Below, in pieces: positions 13,048 to 24,954 of a stretch of 64,000 nt of DNA. Source of the DNA: Gorsachius magnificus (lineage: Eukaryota; Chordata; Aves; Pelecaniformes; Ardeidae); contig CM067082.1 in assembly GCA_034008185.1 (NCBI GenBank), forward strand, positions 85,993,684 through 86,057,683, read 5' to 3'. Each line of letters begins with the position of its first letter. Positions within the stretch are counted from its first letter, which is position 1. Under the pieces are notes generated by a model. That model did no database searches. It had not been told where the DNA came from and saw only the letters and a program-made list of their open reading frames with translations. The translations under genes were made by a program, and so were the position numbers.

Positions 13048-14001
13048 CCTTTACCATCTTTGTGGCCCCTCCCAGGGCTTCACTGGGAAGCCCAGAGCTG
13101 GATACCATACTCCAGGTGTGGCCTTACCAGTATTAAGCAGAGGAGAAGGCTCACCTCCCTAGACCTGCTGGCAATGGTGTTCCTAATGCAGCTGAGGATG
13201 CTGCTGGCCTTCTGTGTTGCATGACATTGGCTCATGGTCAACTTGTTATCCATCTGGACCGTCAGATTCTTTTCTGCAAAATTGCTTTCCTGCCAGTCAG
13301 GCCCCAGCACGTACTGATTGTTCCTCCCCAGGGGCAGGATTTTTATCTTTTCTTTGTTGAACTTGATGAGGTTCCTGTCAGCCTGTTTATCCAGTCTGTC
13401 ATGGTCCCTCTAAATGGCAGCATGTTCATCTGGTGTATCAACCACTCTTTCCAGTTTTGTATCATCTGTGAATTTGCTGAGGATGCACTCGATCCCATCA
13501 TCTAGGTCATGAATGGAGGTATTAAACAGTATTCAACCCTCTGTTGACCCCTGGGGCACATGGCTGATGACCAGCCTCCAGCTGGACTTTTTGCAGCTGA
13601 TAACAATCTCTTGAGTCTGACAGTTCAGCCAGTTTTAAGTCCACCTACTGCCCACTTACCTAGTCTGTACTTCATGAGTTTGTTTACGAAGATGTTATGG
13701 GAGACACTGTCAAAAGCCTTACTGAGGTAAAGATGAACACATCCACTGCTCTTCTCTAATCTGCCAAGCCAGTAATCTCTTTGTAGAAGGCCAACAGGTT
13801 GATCAGACATGATTTCCTCTTCATAAATCCATGCTGATGGATCCTAATCACCTTCATATGTTTTGGAAGTTATTTCTGGTATTAGTTGCTCCACCACTTT
13901 CCCAGTGATTGAGGTGAGGCTGACTGGCCTGTAGTTCCCCAGATCCTCCTTCTCTACCTTCTTGAAGACAGGACTGACATGTTTTCTCCCACCTCTGTTT
14001 T
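13048..14001 (-). mobile_element. CR1 LINE, ORF2 reverse-transcriptase region, decayed
   Basis: About 950 bases of antisense CR1. Reverse-strand translation gives RT remnants, including YLSKAFDSVSHN (the DFSKAFD block, within 13625-13810) and a C-terminal ORF2 piece ending in LVRPHLEYGIQLW (within 13080-13310). The frames are interrupted by stops and shifts, so no protein can be made. The 3' terminal region and ATTCTATG tail are absent at the 13048 side, so this copy is truncated at both ends. The divergence suggests it is older than the copy at 23555. Confidence 0.93.
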
Positions 14002-17000
14002 CAGCTAAACCTATTTAGAGAAGACCTTTGGATTACAGTTGCCTCTCCTTGATGTAACTTGTTATTTTTGTAAGGACACTTTTAATTTAGACATTGCAAA
14101 TAAATTCAGTGAACAGTTTTATTTTAACTTTACTATATGTTGATCAAATTTTCACCTTACAGTTGGAAACAGGTTACATTTGTACTGACTAAAGGTTATG
14201 CTAAAAGTAGTGCAATATATCTTGTGAAACTTTTTCCTCCCTTCCACTTCATTAGCTGGAACCAGTCCAGGTTAATTGAGAGTGGGAACTCTATTCCAGG
14301 CTACCATCTTTAGAGAATAATCAGTTTTCCCAAGAACATCATGAGGAGATTGTTAGTGAAGGCACTCATAAAGGCCTGCCTTTGATGCACACAAGAAATC
14401 ATTTATGCGAGCTAGCAGCTGCCTACCCATCAGTATGAAACTTAGCAACATTCATTCTGATCATGGAAGGGGAAGCTTGCAGATTGGTGGGAGCAAAGCA
14501 GGATGTCAGTCAAGCTGAATTGATTTAAATCATAACTAAAAAGGGATTCTTAAAAGGCTTAGGGAAGCTTTTGTGCATTTTGTTGTTTTCCTTGAAAATG
14601 TTTAGTTCTCACTAGCTGGCAAAAAGAAAAATAAGTTGTTTGATAAATAGTGTTAGTTGTTTATGCTAAAGTAAGCACTGACTTTGCACTTTTAAGCAAT
14701 TATATGGCCTAACACAAATATAGTACTTAATTATACGTTCTTATTTTATAAAATGATTGGTACATTTCCTGCTTACCAGCTAATGATTAGTTTTGATTTG
14801 GGACATGTACAGTTGTGTTTGCATAGAAATTTGAATTCAATTAAAAATAAAGAAAGCTAATGTTATACATTTCCCCCAAAACAAATTACATATCTAAAAC
14901 TAGTGGAATAGACTAAACAAAGGCAGTATCTTTACTGAGTGAAGCGGATTGTTCCTGGATATCATGGTCTTCTAGTTTTTATAATTAATGGATAACATAT
15001 TGAGAAGGAAAGGTGCCGGTGGTTTTGGTCTGACAAGCTCGTTATGATTTTCTTCTGGAAAAGTTATGCATGGAATATGGTGACATATGATTTTTGCAGT
15101 GGCAAAAAGGTATTTATATTATCTTCCATGTTCTTTTAGAGTTATTCTGATCTATGGTTCATTACAAGAATTAAGCTAGCAGGTGCTTGTTTTACTATGC
15201 AGGAAGTTAGTGTCCCCCAGCTTTGTTTTTTATACAACTTTGCTTTCATGGATTTAAGAATTGAATGCATAAAACTCTTTAGATATTACTCGTTTTGACA
15301 GAAGAAAAAAAAAAAAAAGAAGAAACTTTCCATGAAATATCTGTTTCTTGGTTTTGCTGCTTTCTATTTGGTTGTGGGTTGTATGAAATGAAGGCTGTGT
15401 GTATGTGCAGAGTTTAGAATATAGCTCAAGCTTCAATCTAGGCTCCTCCATTCCAGTAATAATGATAATTTGCTCTAAGTAGGAAGGAACATAAATGTTT
15501 TGACATACTTCAGACAAATTTTTATTTTAATTCTGCCTTGTCTGCTGTCCTTAAGTAAGGAGACACCTTTATTATTTAGGTCTGTGATGCCTGGGCCAGC
15601 AGGTCTCCCTGTTCAGGTCTAAGGGGCTCATCCCCCAGCCTGCCTGGACACATGATAGGAAAAAAGCTGCAGGGTCATCTCTTCCTGTTACATCAGGAGA
15701 AAATGCAGACTGCCTCGGACTTCACGCCATCTGAAATTCAGACCAGTGCAGTAGATCTGTTTCCTGGGATGCATTGCATGCAGTCAAACACTGAGATGAT
15801 CTGGCTGTCAGGAGGAGTCTGTAATGACTGAAGCAAATGGTTACTATGACTGCCTTCAGTGCTGTTTTACTGCCTTACTCTGACTATGAATTAGGCCTAG
15901 GATGCATAGGGGCAAATAAAGAATAATGGAATAAAGTATAAATGTATAACTCTAATTCTACCTCAGAATGTGCAGTGACTGAAAGGTTAATATAATATGT
16001 AATAGTTAATGTAAGTGCTGACAGCTCAGATACTAAAGTGGTTTCTAAGAGAGAGCTGCAAACTTACTTATGTTGCTAACCGAAAAAATCTGATTTCTGT
16101 GTTTTGGTAAATTTAACATGCAAGTGACATGAAGACATTTGAAGAGGCAAAACTTGTGGTGTTTGGGTTTTGCTATGGGAGCCATATAACCTTCAAGTCA
16201 ATTTAAGAGCAAAATGCAATTGCATTTGCTAAAACAGTATGTATATTATATGATTACGTTTAGGAATTCTGGTTCATCAAGGATACCTTAAATTGTAGGG
16301 TTTCACAGCTTTTTTGCAATGGTGGTGGTGGACGCAGCATTTTCCAGCTCTGGGCAAAGCTGTTTCAGATGTGTGGGCAGAATTTTTTGTTACTGTGGCA
16401 GTGTTTTGGAGTAGCTTGCCATGGTTTGTAAATACATTTCTCTGTGTACTCTGAACATTTCTACTTCAATGTTAAAAGAAAAAAATATTTTGCACCTTTC
16501 TTACTTAGTGCTTTTACTCAGAATTGAATGAAACAGCCAGTGAGTTGTCAGTTGCTAGAAAGGGGAAGATGATTCTGCAGTTACTAAGCTTTCCACTTCT
16601 GTCTGAAGGCATCTCCTTTACCCAAACCTGTGAAGTCTATATAATTTTTTGGAGATTTTTGTCAAGGTTTTTTTGTCAAAAAAATCCATTCCCAAAACCA
16701 GTAAAATTATCCTTTCAAGATTACTTCTGAATCACTCTGTGTGCATGCATGTGTAGGAACATACCAGTTGGCAATCATGCCTCCATGTGTTTGAATGATG
16801 GAGATCCTGAGGGGAATAAGAACTTGCTCTGGGAAGCAATTCTTAGAAATTTCTGGACATGTAGCTTACAACATTATGTAGGACCTGTTTGTTTTATTTC
16901 CTCTGCAAACAGGAAGCCTTTGGCTTTGAGTACTTTTATTAAGCCATTGACAGATATGCTTTAAAACAGGTAGGTCTTGTACAGAGGTATTCAATATGGA

Positions 17001-20000
17001 TGATACTGGTGTGGCCAAATCTGACATGCAGGAAGAAACGAGCTGATTAAATGAGCAGATGCCATTCAGATGGTAAAAGACTGTTTTAAAATCTGCTCTG
17101 GCAGTTTTCAACAAGTGCATGAAAAGGAAGTGAACATTTTCATTGAACGAGTCATTATTCAGCTTTTAATGTAAATTGCTATTATTCTGCAGTAGTACTG
17201 CTGGTGCTTCATCTGTTGGCAGGTCTTTTGGGGGCCAGGTCTCTTCAGTCTCAGCAGTGCTGCTAAAGTGGCTGTTCTGCGCAGTTCATTTACACAAACA
17301 AAGGAGAAGATACAAGAGGAGGACAAGGCATGTGTGACTGTTTCCTCAAATGAAGGCTCATCACTTCCCTTCTTCCCCTCCAGATTCTTGTCCTTATTGT
17401 ACTGAAATTTACTTTAAGAATTTGCAGAAGAAGGATTTTCATCACATTTTGAACTATTGAGTTGTATAACAACTTTTACAGGAATTGACCAGGCAGAGGT
17501 CCAGAAAAAAAAATCTGTACATCACTTAAGGCAAAAAATTGTGGCAAGATGATTTCTTCTATTTCATAAGAAAAGATCCCTGTGCAGCACTAGGTTCATT
17601 CCACAAAGTGGCAAGTTTCATCTGGGAGTATCCATTGCTCCATAGATTCTACCTTTAGAAGGGAAAATTCTTTAGGAGATCTGCCAAAAAGTTGTCTTCA
17701 CCTCAGATTGTTGTAGTCATGGTTTGGTATTCACAGATGAAAGCAGCTTTTCCCATTTTCCACAAGCGCTATTTTAGGTATTTCAAGCCTGGACAATTAT
17801 TTTGCAAGTTGGTATCTTCCTAATGTGCAGAGGAAATTAAGGGTTTCAGCTACAATTGTGAGAAAATCTATTTTAGGTTAAAATCAGTGGACTACTCTCC
17901 CCCTCACCCTTTGCTATTGACATGGAACTCTTGCTTTGCAGCCAAATCATATGATTAAGTTGTGCAACATGGCATTTGAGGATGTGAATGACTTAATTTC
18001 CACTGGGTTATGCACATGCTTACAGCTCCAGAAGAGGATTCAATGAAGTGTGGTGGATCAAACAGCACTTGGCTGGCTTTGTGCTTGTGCTTGAATTCCA
18101 GTGGAATCAAGCATGAGTCTAGTCCTAAAGCCCAGTTATTAAAATACAGTTGAAAGAATGTGAGATGACAAGACTTTGGGGCAAGTCTTAAGTTCTTTGG
18201 GGTTTCAGTAAGTTTGCAAACTGTACTGCTAAAGCCTCATTTTTTTTCAAGTACGTAACTGGCTTTATTTTTACCCTGTGGTGGTACCCTCTGCAAGCCC
18301 AGGTAAGGGCCATGTGCATTGAGATGCTGAGCAGAGTTGAGTGAGTTTATGATTTTTGTGGAAAGAGTGAAAAATCAAGCAGGGTCTAAGATGATGCCAA
18401 GACAGACTTGGCAGGGGAAGAAGGGAATGGTTGATTATCAAATGGAAATTCAGGAGATTTGAGACCCCATATGACCTGTGAACAAATGCCCCAGCATTAT
18501 GTATGTGGGGCAGTGTGCTGTTAAATCTTAATGCAAATATGCCCAAGTGTCTGTGTGCTTTTATTAACTGTATAATCAGTGGAAATAAGACATTTAAGAT
18601 TTTAGTCAGCAGAATTGTGATGGCTTATGTTGTAAGGTATAAAAGCTTTACCATTAATTCTGTACGGTATTTGTATTTGTTGTTGCTTGCAAAAGTCAAA
18701 AGTAGTAATCTTAACGTCATGTCAGTAAAATTTTTATGCTATACACTCACCTTTGTGTTTGATATACAATACACCAAAAATGTTTTACAGGAAAGACGTT
18801 TATTTACTAACAGTTTAGAGGGATTCGCATTTTTATTGTAGGCAGTTTTCATTTCCCTCATCTGTAAATCTACTCTTTAGTTATTTCATTGCTGCATATA
18901 GTCGAGAAAGGCAGATATTTTAATACACATATAAGAAGCCTGTAAGAATTGTGTAGTAAAATTCAGCATCTAAACAAAGTGCTCGTAAGATTTAGTACCT
19001 GGAAACTTTATAGGAAATAAAAACATGTGCTCTGTAGTGGATGAAAGGTGATAATCCATGTTTTTCCCATATGAAAAATGTGAGATTTTTAAAATAGGTT
19101 CATGACTTATGTAATGTTGCCTGTCCTGCTCCAGAAGTCAGCATAATTCTGGAAGAGTACAGCCTTAAATTTTGTGGGTTTAAAAAAGTGAAGAGTGGCT
19201 GTCTGGTCAGGATATTTACATAATGATTAATTTATGTATACCTGTGTGGGGTGAACTTTATTTGAAGTAGTTTGAACATCTGAGAAGATTTGGAAATATG
19301 ATGGGTGTAATTGGTTTCCAAGTTATAGCCTACATACTCTGTAGAATAAAGGTGTCCCAGAAAGGTGGATGAACAGGACTTTCAGAAACTCATGGGGGAC
19401 AAAGCATGTAGGAGGTCTCAGCTGAAATTACCTAATGGAGAAGTCACATGTTCACTTAAGATCTGGTTTTGGGTGGGAAATCAGTTTAAAAATATCAAGT
19501 GTTATCAGTTCTTGTGTTTTCTCTGCCTTTCAGCTTTAGAATAGGTTTCCTGGATTACTTATATGGTGTAATTTAAGCCAGCTGAGCACTAGTAAAGTTT
19601 AAAAATTAAAAAAAAAAAAACTAATATGGGGGTTACTCAGAGCAGGATTAAGCACAGTCTGGAACATATTCCTCCAACCAAGTATCTCCTAATTGCTGTT
19701 CAGTGTTTCCTTTTGGTGGACTAGATGTTGCATACCTGTGAGTAACCACTTTGCTGAGGGGCAGAAGTGGAAGCAAGGCCTGGTGAGACTGCACCTCAGG
19801 ACTACAAAACTGACATTAGATCTGTAAGGGCAGGAAGAAACACAGATGTGATTTTTACTTGTTCATTACATGGAGAGCTTCATCGAACTGTCAGATGGTA
19901 CATCTCCATTGAGGTAAGGCTGTGGTTAGTATGCTGTGCAATGTCCCATCCTTTCTTTGAGAAAATTGTATCCAATTTTTCTACAGAGTATCCACAGTCT

Positions 20001-23000
20001 TTTCTGGTGTGCTGTCTTATGGGACTGGTTAACACCTTGCTGCTAATACGTTTGAATCGACTATCAGTGATTTCTACGTTTCCTTTTTTGGTCCCTAGGG
20101 AAGGCTCTGTCCTTGGAGACCTGTGCTTGAGTCTTACACTTGCTAGAAGCAGACCCACACAGAATGCATTTTTTCTGTCTGGAGCAGACTTGCCACTGAG
20201 AACACTAACTTCAAATTAAAGCTTTTCTGGAAAGGGAGGAGATTTTTTCTTTGTGTGCTTGTTTTCTTGCCTGAGTGTATTGGGAACCTGCCTGATGAAG
20301 ATGGATGTGTTAGAGCCTCAGAATGTTGGGATTTTATAAGAAACAAGAATATGACCTGAGGAATTTGCTTTAGCAGTCAAGAAGCAATCTGCTTGCCAAG
20401 TGACTGCTTTTCTATCACTTGTATATACAATTTAAAAAGAGACTATTCTTCTTAATAGAACTGATAGAGGGGTGGAGAGAAAGAGATTGTTTTTTATTCT
20501 GAAAGTGTTTGTGATAGATGCCCTTTATCTTATATTTGTGTTTCTGATAGGAAGATCAATGGGCAGTCTACCAGGAGAAGGGACAAAAACATGTTGGAAG
20601 GCATATTGGAAATACTTTTGGTGGGGTGTTGATTGCATTTTTAGTTTCCATGTACCTAGCTTAATTCAAGGAAGGGTTATGTGTGCTAATATCCATGTAT
20701 TTCATCATCAGGTCTGTCTTGGAGCCCTCTGTCCTGCAAAATACATTAAATAATCGTAGGATTTTACATCATGGGCTTTTAAAAATTTCTTCTGTATTTT
20801 ATTTGTTTATTGAAGGGGAAAAAAGTTTATTTCAAGCTGCTTTGTAAGAGGGCCAAGCTATTTCTTTTCACAATTAAGCTTAGTTTTCCTACTATTGTGT
20901 TCTTTCTATAATTACTGAGCAGTGCAGTGCTCGAAGGTGCCCCCTATTGACAGTTTATAGGTATGTCAGGCTCATTCAAACAGCCTCTAGATGTTATTGC
21001 CCTCCACCTTTTTTTGGCATCGGTCTACTTGAAACAGTCTTTTTCAGGGAAATAAATACAATATCCTGTTCTTTCTCCTGCTTTGACCCTCTCCACCCTT
21101 ATTTCTGAGGTGCTAAATTAGTAATTTTACTCCTAATGTAGTAGATTCTGTAATTATATAGAAGTGCACCTTGAAATGTCCTCTTCACTGGGAGGAGCAC
21201 TATGGTGTGCAATACAGTGAGATTAATTCCACTTTCAGAATTGCACTTTGAGGTTTTTCAGTTGTCCTGCTTAAAATTTGTCTTCAGATGACTTTGTATT
21301 TGAAATGTGTAAAAACATTAAATGTCTTGGCACATACTATATACTTGACATCTTGCATGTCTTTTCCATGGTTATGAGCATTTTTCAGTAGGAGGCAGCT
21401 GTTACTGAAGTGACATATTTTAAAAAAGGTTTTGCTAGATACTGCAGGCTAGAGGAAAAAATACATTTTTTTCCTCTGCTTTTGCCAGGGTTCACCTGTG
21501 TTACCTTCTTTTGCCATGAAATAAACCAGTACTGACAGTGAAGCATCATTTCTGAATCGCTGAGGTGTACACATCAGATGTAGCTAGTTAGGGGCCACTG
21601 TTCATATTTTATAGTGATAGACAAAAGTGAAAGCTTTGTGAATAAAGTTCAAATAAATTCCTTGCACTTCTGTTTGAATGTGCTTAGGGGTGTTGGAGTA
21701 ATAAAACAAATTAAAAACCTGTTTCTTTAAGAAAGGAGAAATATTTTTATTTTCAAACCCTTCGAGCAGTAATGTCACAGGCACTACCAGGCAGGTTCAT
21801 ATTGTGCTTAATGCTTAATCTTGCTGTAGTCAGGAGTGCAGCCAAGATGAAATGCAAGTAAAGAAAAGAAAAATGTTAGGATGTGAGCAGGACATAACTT
21901 TTGGAAGGTCATTGTATGTTTCAGTGATATCAGTTGAAATACTGAATCTTGAATGTTGTATTCAATTTCAGTCCCCTTATTCTCTAAACAGAGAGGTCAA
22001 AGAGAAAACAGAAGTTACTCAAGAAATTAAGTGATGGAAATTATGATTTCTGTATGAAGGAATAAAAAAAAAATTGCAGTATGTACAACTGCAGTTTGAA
22101 GAGTGGAGTAAAAATAGTGTTTTGTTGGCTCAGTATGATTTCCACAGATGTTTCTGGTGTCTTTCCATTTATTTCAGTGGGAGTTTGTATCTAGACCACC
22201 TAGAAATCTTAAACATGAGTAGGATGAAATTATGAATGGAAAAGCCTAATCCAAATGGATTTTTCTGCCTACTCTGTGCCACAGAAGATGGACTGATTGA
22301 ATCACAGCTATAATATATTTTAAGTAAATGAGGTACCATTGCTGCAGCATACAATTAGCAGGTGTGGTCTGTTTGAATGACCACTGCAGTTTGTCTACTG
22401 TCACATTTCCTTCTGTACAAAAAAATGCTGAGAAATGGCATTGTAATAGGAAAAGAACATTGTTGTGTTGTGTTTACTGATAGTACACAGCTAACTGTGG
22501 CTGTCAGTGAGCACTCAAACTTTCTTTTTTAAAATTGCTGTGAATATTTGTACTCCTGCCAGTTAATCTGAGAGTAGGAATGCCAGTGAGGAGAATAAAA
22601 TATGGAAAATAATGCTGTGTTTTATATAGCACCTGCCATATTCTAGAATGTTAAAGCACTTACTAAATAGATCTAAAACCAAAACATCACCTGCTAAGCT
22701 TTCAGCAATATAACTGGCACACAGCCATAAGCACCATTAAAACTGATACTGAAAGAAAGACTTGGCTAGACCTCTAAGGGATAACCCCCTGTTATGTGTT
22801 TCATTAAAAAAAAAAAAGTAATAATGAACATAGAAATTATAACATAAGAAACCAAAACAAGACTGGAAGGTCCCTGAGATATTGGCTAGTCTGTTCTTTG
22901 GCCCCCAAAGCAGGCTGAATTTTATACCTGTTTTTTTTGGCACAGCTGTTCAGCAATCTGCATGAAATAAAAAACTATGATGGGGTCCACAACAAGCCCT

Positions 23001-23554
23001 CTCTTACAATATGTCTCTCTTTGTAGAAAGACTGCTCCTAATAACTGATACAAATTTTTTTACCTTTGGTTTTGGTAGGTGTATTGCTGCTTGTCCTAGC
23101 ACAGGGTACAGTGGGAGACAAGGTTATTCTATAGGGTGTGCACCTTTCATATCTGTTGATGAAAATGCCTTCAAATTTTTCCTCTCTAGTCTAAATAGTC
23201 CTCATATATGTGATCTTTTTACATAGTTCCTACTTTCAGACTTGTGGCAATTTCTGTTACTATCTTTTCACTCTTTCCAATTGCTTCACTTTTTTTATAA
23301 GTTTATGCCAAAACTTTGACTCTTTTATTCCTTCCTACTAAATGGAAGGACAGAAATGCTTCCTATTTTATGGCGTACATATTCCTGTTTATATTCCTGT
23401 ATAATAGTTTCTTTTTTAAAAATCACATTTTGAACTTACATTCAGTCATGATCTATGAAAACCCCTGATCCTCCTCTGAATAAGCTGCCATCTCACCACT
23501 TGCTGTGCTGTAGGTATCCATCTGACTATCTGCCAAAGTATGGAAACCTGCACT
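14002..23554 (+). other. FARS2 intron 1, middle part; no gene identified
   Basis: A/T-rich unique sequence with scattered A/T runs. The 15590-15790 block is somewhat richer in G+C but unrecognised. A frame of about 150 codons at 19767-20219 opens with GTG, shows no known domain and is probably chance. A possible CTCF-like word (tgccccctattgac) sits at 20938-20951. I see no exon or RNA gene. Confidence 0.5.
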
Positions 23555-24954
23555 TAGAATTATAGAATCATTTAGAATCATAGAATAGTTTAGGTTGGAA
23601 AAGACCTTTAAGATCATCAAGTCCAACCGTTAACCTAACACTGCCATCCCACCACTAAACCATGTCCATAAACACCTCAGCTACCCTTCTTTAAATACCT
23701 CCAGGGGTGGAGACTAGACCACCTCCCTGGACAGCTCATTCCAGAGCCTGACAACCCTTTCTGTGAAGAAATTTTTCCTAATGTCTATCCTAAACCTCCC
23801 CTGGTGCAACTTGAGGCCATCTCCCCTTGTCCTATTGCCTGGGAGAAGAGACCAATGCCCACCTCGCTACACTCTCCTTTCAGGTAGTTGTAGAGAGTGA
23901 TGAGGAGGCTGAGGGGGGACCTTTTGTCCAGGCTAAACAACCCCTGTTCCCTCAGCTGCTCTTCATCAGACTTGTGCTCCAGACCCCTCACCAGTTTTGT
24001 GGCTCTTCCCTGGACATGCTCCAGCAATGCAATGACCTTCTTGAACTGAGGGCCCAAAACTGAATACGGTATTTGAGGTGGGGCCTCACCAGTGCTGAGT
24101 CAGGGGCATGATCACTTCCCTACTCCTGCTGGCCACACTATTCCTGATACAAGCCAGGATGCTGTTGGCCTTTTTGGCCACCTGGGCACACTGCTGGCTC
24201 ATATTCAGCCGCCTGTCAGCCAGTACTATCAGATCCCTCTCTGCCAACAGCCTTCCAGCCACTCTTCCCCACACCTGTAGTGTTGCCCATGCAGGACCTG
24301 GCACTTGGCCTTGTTGAACCTCATACAGTTGGCCTTGGCCATTGATCCAGCCTGTCCAGGTCCCTCTGCAGAGCCTTCCTCCCCTCAAGCAGATCGACAC
24401 TCCCACCCACTTTGGTGTCATCTGCAAACTTAATGAGGGCACACTCAATCCCCTCATCCAGGTCATTGATAAAGATACTAAACAGAACTGGGCATGGAGG
24501 GGGCCTGGGGGACACTGCTTGTGATGGGCTGCCAATTGGATTAAACTCTGTTCACCACAACTCTCTGGGCTTGGCCATCCAGACAGTTTTTTACCCAGCA
24601 AAGAGTGCATCTGACTAAGCCATGACCTGCCAGCTGCTTTAGGAGAATGGTGTGGGAGACTGTGTCAAACGCCTTGCTGAAGTCCAGGTAGAGAACATCC
24701 ACAGCCTTTCCCTCATCCACTAGGTGGGTCACCTGTTCACAGAAGGAGATCAGGTTGATCAGACAGGACCTGCCTTTCATGACCCATGCTGGCTGGGCCT
24801 GACCCACTGATTGTCCTGCATATGCCTGGTGAGCGCACTCAGGATGAACCACTCCATAATCTTCCCTGGTACCGAGGTCAGGCTGACAGGCTTGTTATCC
24901 TCTGGATCCTCCTTCCGGCCCTTCTTGTAGATGGACATCATGTTTGCCAACCTT
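23555..24954 (-). mobile_element. CR1 LINE, 3' 1.4 kb with reverse-transcriptase relic and tail
   Basis: The most complete CR1 copy here. On the + strand it starts with a degenerate reverse-complemented ATTCTATG tail (agaattatagaatcatttagaatcatag). It then runs backward through the 3' UTR, the ORF2 C-terminus ([13 protein letters not shown]) and the RT domain. The RT catalytic block [12 protein letters not shown] falls within 24321-24515 and the palm block [14 protein letters not shown] within 24541-24852. These pieces are in different frames or split by stops, so the element is dead. It is 5' truncated at about 24954, as is usual for CR1. It is antisense to FARS2. Confidence 0.96.

Noticed and set aside
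19775..19800. Possible tiny CR1 match (ctggtgagactgcacctcag)
   Set aside because: The match is about 20 bases with no continuation on either side, too short to call.
19767..20219. 150-codon + strand open frame
   Set aside because: It opens with GTG, shows no recognisable domain, and the antisense frame is also open over part of it. Nothing indicates a gene.
24086..24852. Antisense open frames that look like reverse transcriptase
   Set aside because: They are parts of the dead CR1 copy at 23555-24954, not independent genes.
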